The notes beneath the pieces are model-generated. The model worked only from the letters and a program-made list of their open reading frames with translations, had not been told where the DNA came from and made no database searches. This document shows, piece after piece, positions 42,325-55,338 of a stretch of 64,000 bases of DNA. Every line of letters begins with the position of its first letter. Positions within the stretch are counted from its first letter, which is position 1. Source of the stretch: Silene latifolia (taxonomy: Eukaryota; Streptophyta; Magnoliopsida; Caryophyllales; Caryophyllaceae); contig NC_133536.1 of the NCBI RefSeq assembly GCF_048544455.1, positions 193,939,325 through 194,003,324 on the forward strand, written 5' to 3'. The position numbers and the translations under genes were made by a program.

Positions 42325-42398
42325 TTAACTATTTATTTCCTCTTTTAGTTGCTTAAATACAACCCACTGGATTGTATTTATCATAACCCTTAAATAAA

Positions 42399-43048
42399 TT
42401 AATATTTCTTAAAATCGAATTGTTAGTTAAATGTTCATGCTTTCTCCGTTGTTCCTACTGTTACTTTCATTACATGTTTTGTGACTACTGTAGTACTATT
42501 ACTTCCACTTCTCCCGCCGTCATAATTTTTCTTTCACTACTACCACATTTATTATTGTTAATTTCACTACTCCCATTGCTGCTAATATGACTCTCACTAC
42601 TCCGGTTGCTATTATTGTTGCTTTTACTACTCACATGGGTGGTTACTATCATATCATAGTAGTTGATTATCTAGTTATATTAGAGTTATATATTTAAATA
42701 AATCTGAAATATTAGATTAGAATATTATATATTTAAGAGCAATCATTATTATTTAGTAATTAAATTACAAATCTAATGAATTATGGAATATTATATTTTT
42801 TAGAAATCTAGATTGATTTATTTACCTTTTAATAGTCTCCAAAATATAAAATACTTATATTATATTATATTCGTGTATGTTAAATAATTAACATCTTTAT
42901 ACTAATTAATACCATAAGTGAGACATGTTGTTTTAAGGAAAATCATCATATTATAGTATTCTCTAAATTTATACTTCAACCAAAACTATATAATATTTAC
43001 ATTGAAACCCCTTAATCGGGTCCATCACACAGTGCCATGATTAAAAGC
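42399..43048. other. intergenic with degenerate minisatellite 42430-42640
   Basis: 42430-42640 is the continuation of the ACT/ATT minisatellite seen at 39180. The rest is AT-rich DNA without recognisable features. Confidence 0.5.
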
Positions 43049-43050
43049 TA

Positions 43051-43257
43051 CTCCCTCCTATTCATTCATTTTGTCCCCCTTCTATTTTACACAAGAATTA
43101 AGGAAATGATTTTGGACCACACAAAACACTCTATTCCACTCTACCCCACATATAATTAAATTTGGACCACACAAAAGTTACCAAAAAAGGAAAGAGGGAC
43201 AAAAATCCGACTAGCTTTGATAAGGAAAGAGGGACAAAATGAATGAATAGGAGGGAG
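43051..43257. mobile_element. Stowaway MITE, 207 bp
   Basis: Inverted ends CTCCCTCCTATTCATTCATT and AATGAATGAATAGGAGGGAG, flanked by TA on both sides (43049-43050 and 43258-43259). These are classical Stowaway termini and target. Confidence 0.95.
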
Positions 43258-43259
43258 TA

Positions 43260-44822
43260 TATAATATAATTAATTTGTATAGATTTATTTAATTACATTA
43301 AAGTCCCTTGGTTTCTGGAATTAATATATAGTATTGATTAACAAGAAAGAAAATATTTGCATAATTACAAGATGATAACAAGGAAATGTAATAAACAAAG
43401 GTAAATAGAGAAATGGAGAAATACCAAATGAAAACTTGAGCAAGAAAGCAAGGAAATCTAAGAAAGATTGCTAGAATAAAACCCGAATCAAAGCTTAAAC
43501 ATAATGTACAATGTGTTGATGATAATTATTGGTAAAGGTTAAGTTTCTAACCCTAAAAGAACATAGTAAATGACAAAAAAAAATGCATTTTGCAATTATT
43601 ACAAGTTGTATATATAAAAAGACGATGTAAAATGAACCGCCACTTCGATCGGGGTCGTGGTGAGCAAGGTTGCCGGCTCCAATTCTTCAACTATCACCCG
43701 CACACATGCAACCCCTCGAGCTCGAGGCCATTAATCCTAATAGGGGAAGTAGATAACCTCTTTTGAACTATATTTGCTCTTCCTCATATGCATGATTACA
43801 ACTCCTAGGGGTAGGGGTTGAAAGTAAAGGTTAGAAGCGGTCCTTTCATAAGAATACAAACATAGACCAAACTTCTTCTAACATGCTCCAAACTCGTTCC
43901 TTTCAACTCGGAACTTCCAATTGACCATAGAACGTCTTCTTAAGCTCTCATACTCGTAACTAATAGCTCCGCCTTCCTCGGTGTTCATTGAAGTATAGGA
44001 AATCGACGTAAAACCATCTCAAATCTTACAAAAGATAATAAAACACAAGAAACACTTTCAAAGCGGTATTAGCTCATAAAATCACTCCAAAGAGTGAATA
44101 AACCATATAAAATCGATCTAATTAAGGGATGGAAAAGAATATAAATGCAGGACACATCAGTGTTATTTAAGTCGTTATAGAAAGTGCGGACCTTGGGTGT
44201 TCACCGCCTTGGTGACACGTCTATATACGGGTTTCTCAAAATTCATCTTTTTGTTCAGAACATCTCCATAAAATATATCCTTATTTCGCATATTCTCATC
44301 TTTAAGCATATGTTTATCAGTGTAAAATAGGTTGACGCAGTTATGAGAACTCTCTCACAAAAAGTCATTTTTTTCTTTGGATATTGGCATGCTGGAGATT
44401 TTATAGACTTTTATTGTCAGTGGTAGATTAATTTAAATTGTTTAGGTTGGCTTAGGTTAGATAAGGGGACCGCTCTACACATGGTTGTATGGGTACCTTC
44501 GGTCGTGGTATCAAGAAAAATGTGCTTTAGATATCTTTTGTTGTTATTTAGATGGCTCTGGTTCTAAAAATAATCAAAGCCTACTGATGAAAACAATTGT
44601 GCTAAATCCCCTAGGGCATGGTTTCCGTGATTTGAGTAGCAAAAGATCTTGAATATGAGCTGAATTAGATTTGTGTGACAATTCATTCCTAAATTCCTCT
44701 TCTTGGTCTGGCATCACGTGTTGTCCCCTTATTGTGCACTGTTCAGGCCTGAATTCCTTTTCTTAGTTTGCTAACAGATATTTCCTTACTCTGAACTGTG
44801 CATTTTCCTTTTTATTGAGCAA
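43260..44822. other. intergenic, nothing recognised
   Basis: AT-rich with a GC-richer stretch at 43630-43760. No frame, RNA gene or repeat boundary could be supported. Confidence 0.4.
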
Positions 44823-44862
44823 CTAGTTTAGTTGGCCGTGAAATTTACGGGACTTTTATGAA
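44823..44862 (-). mobile_element. Helitron 3' terminus related to the one at 42324
   Basis: The minus strand reads CCCGTAAATTTCACGG, then CCAACTAAACTAG, then T. It shares the ACTAAACTAG end and CCCGT...ACGG hairpin with the Helitron at 39445-42324, in opposite orientation. The 5' end is not found; LTR E may interrupt it. Confidence 0.6.
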
Positions 44863-45429
44863 ATTCGTAAATGTTAGCTCAAGCAATATATTTATTTTTT
44901 TAGTGGCTTGTTTTCACGTACTTCCTTGTTAGCTTGAGAATTACATTGAAGACACGTGACTGCGCCATATATTTACAAAACCTCCATTCGGTAGTCATTT
45001 TTCATAATTAAGAGACTTGAATGATCATCGCATTTATATCCTTAAATCTTCTCAATCCTCGGTGGCTCTTTATCTCCCTCTTTAACTTTTCATTTTACCC
45101 CTTAAATTTTGGCACATAATTTAATACATGGAATAGGCAAACAAATGACCGAGAGGAAGGGAGTACCACCTTAATTTTCTAAATGATTTTATATATGAAT
45201 ACATCGTGTAAAAGTTTTATTATGAGCAAAAGCTTATGGAACTGATGACTCCTTATTATTTTATTTGAAGTAAAATAAAATGCTCTTTAATTTTTTTCTT
45301 GAAATTACTACCATGGATAAATAAAATAATTATGTCTCAACTTTAGAATAAGAGAAGACATGCGTAAGTTAATCGAATAGTCTGTTTGTTCATTAATTTT
45401 TCTTTAAGTCTTAAATGCCCAAAAATAAC

Positions 45430-46126
45430 TGTAATACCCAATATTTTTATAAGCTTTTATAAGACATTTTAAAGATATATTTTATATTTATAAGGCATTT
45501 ATATTTTATGAGTTTTATCATCGTAACAAGAATAAAAGGAAAATAAAATAAATAAATAAAAAAGAAAGAAGGCCGTGTGTGGCCGAGTAAGACGAGTAGG
45601 GTAGTACAAAAGGGTAGTTGGGTTAGTCTTACATATTTTATTAATTTAATATTACAAGGAAGCTACCTAGAAGTTTCCTTATGACTAGTATATATACCTA
45701 CCTCATATACCACCCAGATCTTTATTTCACCAAAACACAACTCACCTTATAAGAGAGGAGAAAGAGAGGTTTAAGAGGAGATTTGAGAGAAATTATAAGA
45801 CGGTTTCACCTCGCACTAATCTTTATTGTGGTAAGTAACTAAGCCTTAATATCAATTGTTTACATATTATAGTTGACCCGTCTTTGACCACGAAGGGACA
45901 CCTCTGATTGTGACCACTATGGACTACCTGTGCGACCACCGTTGATCTAGTCATGGCTGTTTGGCCATGGGGATTATGGTGGTGGTTTGAACCGTGTATG
46001 GGTGTTGTGGGTGTTGTTGTACCATAGGTTAGGGCAGACCATAGGACCGTGGTTAATGAGTGGTTTAATGGGCTGGTGGTTGACACGGTGGTGACCAAGG
46101 GTGGTGATGTCGAGGGTGAGAGTAAG

Positions 46127-46171
<45 letters not shown>

Positions 46172-47551
46172 TTAGGGCAAGGAGACAAGTTTGGTTTAGG
46201 GCACGGATAGGCCGTGTGAAGGTGGTGTTGGTGAGGGAGGTGTACGATATGGTTGGGTGGCTGTTGACCGTGGGATGGGTGGACCTTGGTAGCGGTGTTG
46301 GTGGTGGTAGTTAGCCGTGACATGGGTGTGGGTGTGGGTGTTGGCTTTAATTAAGCAAGCTAATATTGTCTTAAACATAAATTAATTAGTAATTACTTCG
46401 TATTATTGTTTGTATTATGTGACAGTTTATTTGAAGAAGCATTTTGAGTTGCTTTGCTTAGATTGCTTAAGTGGAATTGCTAAAAGGTAGGCTAGCTACT
46501 CAACATTTAACTGCGGGGTTTCCTTACGTGTTTATGTGTCTTAATTAATTGTTATTGGCATGATTATAATCATATATGACAAAATTTTCTAATTGGGTTG
46601 TATAATTTGCCTTTGGCCGAATAGGTGTGGCGTGTGGTCTTATGGTCGTTGCCTTGGTGTTGTGGTTGCCTATTTCATTGGTTGATAGTATCTTATTGGC
46701 ATGATCGTTATTTGTTTAGCATGTTATTGTATTGTAATTGGCATTAACATGTTAATATAATTCATGTAAAAGGAACTTAGCATTGTTGGCTATTAAATTA
46801 TTTGTCATTTAATCATTATAGTGGTTGAATTGTGTAAGCCTTGGTTTATTCTGTTTTGGCAACGAAGTTGCGAGATTGGTTGTGATATGGATAGGCCAGA
46901 CACGAGGATATGTAAGAGCCGTGGACCTCGATTTGGATAGGATAGGCAGGACATGGTATTCAGAGTTGGCCCTGGACCTGGCGTGGCTAGTCCACATGGT
47001 GTGGTTGAGCTTTGGCTGAGTGCCTCGGCAAAAGACTACTTGTGACTTATGGTTTAGACATCAGTGTTGTAACTTCGTAATTATTATTGCATTGTTTATT
47101 TTATCTTATTCTCATGTTGTCCGTTTATTAATTATAGATTATGAGGATGAATTGTGTGTGTTTATGTGTCTTTTAATTACTATTTCCGTCATGGAAGCAG
47201 ATAATAAGTAGCCAAGTAGGTATAGCTTGATGGATGTGACTTGGCTGGGACGTGTGAGCTGGGACCAGAGTCATCACTTTTATTTATGTTTAGTAGTCGG
47301 ACTTTACCATTTAGTTATCACTTAAATTGTCAGATTGTATTTTAAAGTTTATTTGGCATAACGGTTGGATGGCCATATTTGGCCGCGAGGTTGTAGTCCA
47401 TGTTGGACAATTCGTTACAATGTTTAATCTTTTATTTAAAGTACTTTGAATCGTTTGTTTCTTATACTATTTAACTCGGACAACTGAGATGGTATTCTTC
47501 TTTTATCTGAAACGTCTAGTTTAAAGCTCTTAGAGAAATGGGGGTGTTACA
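45430..47551 (+). mobile_element. solo LTR E, 2.1 kb
   Basis: Runs TGTAATACCCAATATT to GGGGGTGTTACA and is flanked by a perfect 5-bp duplication ATAAC (45425-45429 and 47552-47556), so it is a complete solo LTR left by recombination. It contains (GT)n at 46131-46167 and the CTGAGATGGTAT block near its end that other Ty3 LTRs here share. Only a weak GGCCGAGTAAGACGAG motif stands where the others have palindromes. Confidence 0.85.
46131..46167. repeat. (GT)n microsatellite
   Basis: Short dinucleotide run inside LTR E. Confidence 0.95.
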
Positions 47552-47754
47552 ATAACACAATCTTAAATTTGTCAGTTCATCATCGATATGTGGTGTGGAA
47601 GGAGTATTAACGGAGATGGGTACGAGAAAGTCATTGCACATTGTCATTGTTTCTAATTTTTGATGGGATTACCAAATTCATGTACACGTAGAATTTGGTT
47701 CAAACATTAGAAAAATTGTGTTGACATTCGGTTGCATGAATGTCGTATCATTCC

Positions 47755-49093
47755 TGATACGTGCATTTTATATAGTCTTTTTAGGCCTCTTTATGCACGT
47801 ATTTCTATGCTATTCTCGTAATTTTATGATACGAAATGCCCCGAATATTCTACTTTGGTTTGTTTTGCTTTATTTGCAGGAATGGACCCGAAAGTGGTGG
47901 AATCAAGCCTTTTATCGTCCGTTTTGCATGCATTTGGAGGATGAGTAGATTTGGAGCGGAAATACGGCTGTTATGGGATGCGTGAAGTCATTTCGGAAGC
48001 TAAATAAACAAGTCAATGCTGAAATCAACGAAACAAGTAGCTGGTTGAGTCCAAGTCATTCGATCAAAAGCTTTTGTGGTCGATCGAGTAGTTTTGAATA
48101 GAAGAAGTCTTCAATCGAGTAACATTTATGTTCGATCGAAATGCGCATAATTGGAGTTCCTCGATCGAGTAGATTTTCTACTCGATCGAGAGGTTTTGCC
48201 AGGAATCTGTTCGATCGAGTGATTCTAAATTGCTCGATCGAGTAATTCTCTATTGGGCTCGGGCCTTTTTAGCTTTAATTTGTGTTTAGGTCAAATAAAA
48301 TCCTATTTCCTATAAATAGGAAAGCATCAGACGTCATTTGTATCATACTATAGACCATATACACTACTTTTTCTCCTTTCCTCTGTTAGACACTGTTTCT
48401 TCTCTACTTTCCCGACTATCCTTAGTAATTCTCTTTCCTTATTCTCTTCTTAATTTATGATGTTGTTTATTCTTTTACTTTTCGTTCTTGCTTTTCCCTT
48501 ATCTATGTCTAGCTAATTCCCCTGCTAGGATCTAGGGGAGTCGATGAACCAATGTTAATTGCTAATTAGGTTTACCGATTGTCATTGTTGTTAAGTCCAT
48601 GTTGTTAATCACTGCTTTAATTGTATCTAGCTATTTGAATCGATGCACTTAGCCTTTTTAACCTTGGTAAGCCTTGACCTAGACCAGAAGGTTGGAAGGG
48701 GTGAGACCCGCAGTGAACAATAAGATGCTTTAGTGAGGGCGGAAGCTAAGCTAATAGTATTTTAGGGCGAATTGAGAGCGGAAGGAGATATTCGTTGCCC
48801 CTTAGACTGACACATCGACTGATCTGTGACCTTAGCTGCAATTAACTGACATTCATTGATATGACCCAACAATCCTAGTTTTCTCTCCCTCTTATTAATT
48901 TCTCTTAACCTTTTATCTTGCCTTAAACTCCTTTAGTTTAGTTATTCAACTCAAAACCCCCATTTGTGACTTTAAACAGACCGAGTTGACAAGTAGATAG
49001 TGACCGCCTCCCTGTGGAGATCGACCCTACTAACCGCTGACTTCTGTTAGTAGTATCTAGGTATTTATTTTTGGTACTGAAACGACGGTATCA
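47755..49093 (+). repeat. element F 5' LTR
   Basis: 1339 bp. TCGATCGA motifs at 48058-48245, then a TATA box TATAAATAGG at 48311-48320. The primer binding site follows at 49099. Confidence 0.92.
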
Positions 49094-51021
49094 AATTTTG
49101 GCGTCGTTGCCGGGGAGACTCACCATAACCATTGTCATCATCACAATTGTCATCTAAAATGAACCCAAGTGACAAATCATTGCTAGCCCTGGCCAAATCA
49201 GTCGATCGAGTAGAATTGTTACTCGATCGAGAGCTTTCCTCTTGATAATCACTCGATCGAGTACCTGCCAAAGAGGATCTTTCGATCGAGAGCCCTACTT
49301 CCTCGATCGAACTACTTAGGTGCCCAGTTCACTCGATCGATCCGTGTTTCATTTCGATCGAGTGCTTTTGACTTGTATTAGCTTCCTATGACGCTATTTT
49401 AGAGTTGTTTGTGACCTCCCATATTGCTGGCTGGTTTGGAGAGGTCTCTACTTCACGTTAACTTGTGAGTTTTCCGCATCTCCACTCTCTTCTTTTTAGT
49501 TTGCATTTCCTTTCCCTATTTTTGAGTACAATGAGGGCATTGTAAGGTTTGGTTTGGGGAGGTTATGCATCCATATATGTGTCTGCATGTTGTTTTTACT
49601 GCATTTATGTTATCACGTTTAATTTCTGTATGCATTGTTGTTTATTTTCATAAAAATCAAAAATCTCATAAAAATTAGAAACTTCGAAAAATTCAAAAAA
49701 ATTCACGTTTATTTTTGCATATAGGTTGAGTCGAAACGATGGATTTCCATGATGAAAATGCACTATTATTTGTCATTTAGCTTAAGCCTTGCATAAAACT
49801 AATTATCTTTTTAGCTTTGTCATACTGCATATCTATGAGTTAATGTTTAAATTTAGCTGAACAAATAGACTTGACCTGAAAATTTTGGCAACCTACTCAT
49901 ATATTCTAAGATTTAGAGCCTTATAAACTGGTGTCATTTATGATCGGTTTCATGTAGGATTGTGAGTAGTATACTCCTTGCATAACATGTATCATCAATT
50001 TGCACATATATGAAATTCAATTGCTTTTTGCCTACATACATTCGGGTTAGTGGTTGGTGTCACATGTAGGAGGCGCTTGCATTCCCTTTTCTTTCATTTT
50101 ACCCATTAAACTCCACATTTAGCCAAATTTGCCTTTTGACCCTTAACTACATCCAAAATTTAGCCTGCCTTGTCAAGCTAGTTTAGTGTATGTTTTTGCG
50201 GTATTTATTTTATCGTTCCGAATTTGGTTTGTATTATATTGATTTGGAGTTGGTAGAAAGGAAAGAAGGAGGATGAGATGAAAAAAAGAATTGAAAAATG
50301 AAAAAAAAAATAGAAAAAGAAAAAAAACAAAAGGAAACCGAAAAAAAAAGAAGGAAGAAAAAAATTAGAAAACAATGGAAAGATGTTTGATTGTTGACGG
50401 TTTCACTCCTATGCTTTACTTATATCTATTGAGGAGTATGTTTAGTTCGGTTTGGTGAGTTTTGATGCCAAATGAAAGGCATTGTGCTTAATTCTATAAC
50501 TGCGTAAGAATCAGATGTTGTTGTTTGGTTCTGTTTAGGTACTAGCTTGGCCACCTATACCTCCACATTCCCATAAATGTTTTGTCTTTTCTTACCCGTT
50601 ACCTCATTTTACCATATTTTTGTAAGCCCTCGGCTGTGACAGGACCTTGTTTGGTTGGAATGTATGTATGGTAGCTAGAATTGTCTATCATATTAGTTGC
50701 ATGCATGTTTATGTGGGTCGTAGTCTAGGTGAGCGACTTCTTATTCTTTCTTTCTTACATTTAATTGCTTACCCTTTGCTTCATGAGAGAAGAGTGACCC
50801 GTGAGAGTCCATCATTAAAGGTCTTGCAAGGTCGACAGTTCGACTCTATTATAAACATCCTATAACTCGTTTGCATTTGACAGTTCTGCTATAAGTATTA
50901 GTTTGCTGCATTAAATCGGTTTAAGTGGGAATTTGTAGCTAGCTCTGAGTTTTCATATCCGTTCCATTTAGTTTGCATTTAGTTTACTCGAGGACGAGTA
51001 AAGGTTTGGTTTAGGGAGATA
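49094..51021 (+). other. element F internal region, non-coding
   Basis: After the PBS an ATG at 49159 opens a short frame MNPSDKSLLALAKSVDRVEL that ends at a TGA within the palindrome cluster (49198-49345). A purine-rich block lies at 50240-50380. A PPT-like GGTTTGGTTTGGGGAGG at 49548-49564 resembles the true tract at 51003-51020. Nothing else is readable. Confidence 0.65.
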
Positions 51022-52360
51022 TGATACGTGCATTTTATATAGTCTTTTTAGGCCTCTTTATGCACGTATTTCTATGCTATTCTCGTAGTTTTATGCTACG
51101 AAATGCCCCGAATATTCTACTTTGGTTTGTTTTGCTTTATTTTCAGGAATAGACCCGAAAGTGGTGGAATCAAGCCTTTTATCGTCCGTTTTGCATGCAT
51201 TTGGAGGATGAGTATATTTGGAGCGGAAATACCGCTGTTATGGGATGCGTGAAGTCATTTCGGAAGCTAAATAAACAAGTCAATGCTGAAATCAACGAAA
51301 CAAGTAGCTGGTTGAGTCCAAGTCATTCGATCGAAAGCTTTTGTGGTCGATCGACTAGTTTTGGATAGAATAAGTCTTCGATCGAGTAACATTTATGTTC
51401 GATCGAAATGCACATAATTGGAGTTCCTCGATCGAGTAGGTTTTCTACTCGATCGAGAGGTTTTGGCAGGAATCTGTTCAATCGAGCGATTCTAAATTGC
51501 TCGATCGAGTAATTCTCTATTGGGCTCAGGCCTTTTTAGCTTTAATTTGTGTTTATGTCAAATAAAATCCTATTTCCTATAAATAGGAAAGCATCAGACG
51601 TCATTTGTATCATACTATAGACCATATACACTACTTTTTCTCCTTTCCTCTATTAGACACTGTTTCTTCTCTACTTTTCCGGACTATCCTTAGTAATTCT
51701 CTTTACTTATTCTCTTCTTAATTTATGATGTTGTTTATTCTTTTACTTTTCGTTCTTGCTTTTCTCTTATCTATGTCTAGCTAATTCCCCTGCTAGGATC
51801 TAGGGGAGTCGATGAACCAATGTTAATTGCTAATTAGGTTTACAAATTATCGTTGTTGTTAAGTCTATGTTGTTAATCACTGCTTTAATTTTATCTAGCT
51901 ATTTGAATCAATGCACTTAGCCTTTTTAACCTTGGTAAGCCTTGACCTAGACCGGAAGGTTGGAAGGGGTGAGACCTGCAGTGAACAATAAAATGCTTTA
52001 GTGAGGGCGAAAGCTAAGCTAATAGTATTTTAGGGCAAATTGAGACCGGAAGGAGATATTCGTTGCCCCTTAGACTGACACATCGACTGATCTGTGACCT
52101 TAGCTGCAATTAATTGACATTCATTGATGACCCGACAATCCTAATTTTCTCTCCCTCTTATTAATTTCTCTTAACCTTTTATCTTGCCTTAAACTCCTTT
52201 AGTTTAGTTTATTCAACTCAAAACCCCCAATTGTGACCTTAGACAGACCGAGTTGACAAGTAGATAGTGACCGCCTCCCTGTGGAGATCGTCCCTACTTA
52301 CCGCTGACTTCTGTTAGTAGTATCTAGGTATTTATTTTTGGTACTGAAATGACGGTATCA
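51022..52360 (+). repeat. element F 3' LTR
   Basis: Same length as the 5' LTR; palindromes at 51325-51510 and TATAAATAGG at 51578-51587. Confidence 0.92.
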
Positions 52361-52365
52361 ATTCC

Positions 52366-53839
52366 TGACTTAAAATCGGCCATTTAACTTCATGAATTCA
52401 ATATTCAATTCACACAATTATAATTGTAGTGGCCTTCTTAATATAGGGGAAAAACCGTTCTCTTAAGAGTAATTTAATGTAATATGAATCCTCTCTATTT
52501 TCATCTTTCTCCATTTCTCTTCAATTTATGTTGATGACCCAAATTTTATTGCGGGATGATTTAACTGTCAATTTTTTTTGTTAAGGTGGAGAATAAATAT
52601 TAATTTAAAAATTATTCCATGAGAGAAAAGAAAAAGAATTTAAGAGACAAAATTTACATAATTATCAATTACTATTGCACCTACCTAGCGACACCGTAAT
52701 CTTTATTCCTAATTCTTTCACCGATTGATTATATGGAGTACTATCTCATTCACCGTACTTACACCCCATATATATCGACCACTACTACGCATTACTTGGT
52801 TAATATAAGGGGTTTGACACCGTAGAATGTCTTTGTTTTAAAAAAAAGACTTATCAATATAATGTTGCTCAATCTTTGAGAAATAGCATCAAAGAAGGAT
52901 TACAATGGTCATAAAATAATGTTTCGGTATGGAGAGGTCACCTTGTTGCCATTGGAGTAGCTTCGACTTGCTTACTTTCATAGGCTCAGACAACCATCCA
53001 CCACTTGAATATCCTCATGTCCGTGTGCGGACCATCGAGACACATGCCAAATAATCTCGTAATCTAACAAAATTAAACAAAGACGTTAACACTTGTGAAA
53101 TCCCTGAAAAAATATCTTTTTTTTTAAATAAATAATAGGGGTCGTCAGTAGGTTTTATTAAAAACATACAAAAATAATTTTAACGGAAAATGCCTCTTTT
53201 GATCCCTGATATGGGGACTGATCTGTCACTCTAGTCTAAATGAAAGATTGCGGATTCGGGGGTAAAGGTACAGTCAGGGAAGGTGTTAGGCACCCGGACC
53301 GACCATCAAATTGACGGTTTCTACTATTTATTTGTAATATTATACATTTGACGAAATTTGACAAAAAAAAATGTTAAAAACCAAAATTTATACAAATCTA
53401 TAAAAATTATTTACAGACAAGCTAGCTCGGTTAGTGTATGTACAATCTATAAAATCTAATTATAAGGGTACATAAAATAATGCGACATGTAAAGTTTTAA
53501 TTCGACGTGACATATTTAAATGTGACGTGACGTATTTTTAATATGAGATGGCGAATTAATGTGACATGAATTGTCAGTTTATTATTACATGACATTAATT
53601 TAAATCACTTATCTATAAATTAATTTAATTCACTTATATCTATAATATTATAGGATATTATCATTATTCTTAAATTAATTTTGTATATTAAATATATTGT
53701 CTTCCAAAATTTATATAACTCTTACAAATTTACATCATATTTTATAATTTATAATTAATATTGACATTTAAATTGAAATTTTTGTAATAAAACATGTTAA
53801 TAAATTTTATAATTTATAATTAAAATTGAATTTTTAATT
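52366..53839. other. AT-rich intergenic DNA
   Basis: No gene seen. 53210-53320 holds a GC-richer piece with AGGGAAGGTGTTAGGCACCC, which looks like a dispersed plant repeat, but its class is not clear. Confidence 0.35.
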
Positions 53840-54160
53840 GATTTTTTTGTAATAAAACATGTTAAGGAATTAATTAAACCTCTTCATATTACTAGACACC
53901 CACCCTTACTAACATTTTCCTATTTAATTCATTTTTTTTAAAATTTTTTTTGTAATAAAACATGTTAATAAATTAATTGAACCTCTTCATATTACTGAAC
54001 ACCCACCATTATTAACATTTTCCTATTTTTTTTTAAATTTAACATGGTAATAAATTGATTAAAACTCTTCATAATACTTAACACACCAAATTAATTAAAA
54101 TTTTTTCCTATTTAATTAATTTTTGTAATATAATATGTTAATAATTTTATTAAAACTCCT
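53840..54160. repeat. degenerate tandem repeat, period about 90-110 bp
   Basis: Three to four copies containing GTAATAAAACATGTTAATAA, CCTCTTCATATTACT and ACATTTTCCTATTT, with increasing decay toward the right. Confidence 0.7.
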
Positions 54161-54260
54161 TTTATTTGAAATATGCCAATTTATCATGAGTTTCTAAGTT
54201 GTGGATTGTATCTTATGGTTGAATTTATTTATTTGATTATACTGAGTATTATTGTCGAGT

Positions 54261-55338
<1,078 letters not shown>

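Larger units (their letters stand above)
39325..42389. mobile_element. Mutator-like MITE (185 bp) split by a Helitron
   Basis: Left part 39325-39444, right part 42325-42389. Ends are GGGAAATGATAAATACAA and, reversed, GGGTTATGATAAATACAA. A perfect 9-bp repeat TTAAATAAA flanks it (39316-39324 and 42390-42398). It is much shorter than the elements at 5537 and 17698 but shares the GGG start and 9-bp duplication. Confidence 0.8.
47755..52360 (+). mobile_element. non-autonomous LTR retrotransposon F, 4.6 kb, complete
   Basis: LTRs 47755-49093 and 51022-52360 are both 1339 bp (TGATACGTGC...GACGGTATCA) and flanked by the duplication ATTCC (47750-47754 and 52361-52365). The PBS-like TGGCGTCGTTGCCGGGGA at 49099-49116 is of the type used by Athila/Tat Ty3 elements. 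A purine-rich tract ending TTTAGGGAGATA precedes the 3' LTR. The 1.9-kb interior holds no gag, protease or polymerase, so it must rely on another element. In the first 235 bp the LTRs differ at about six positions. Confidence 0.93.

Noticed and set aside
45100-45166. Stowaway-like right end (GAGAGGAAGGGAGTA)
   Set aside because: No matching left inverted end found; could be a remnant only.
45823-46323. 166-codon minus-strand frame with His/Thr repeats
   Set aside because: Lies in solo LTR E across (GT)n; no protein similarity recognised.
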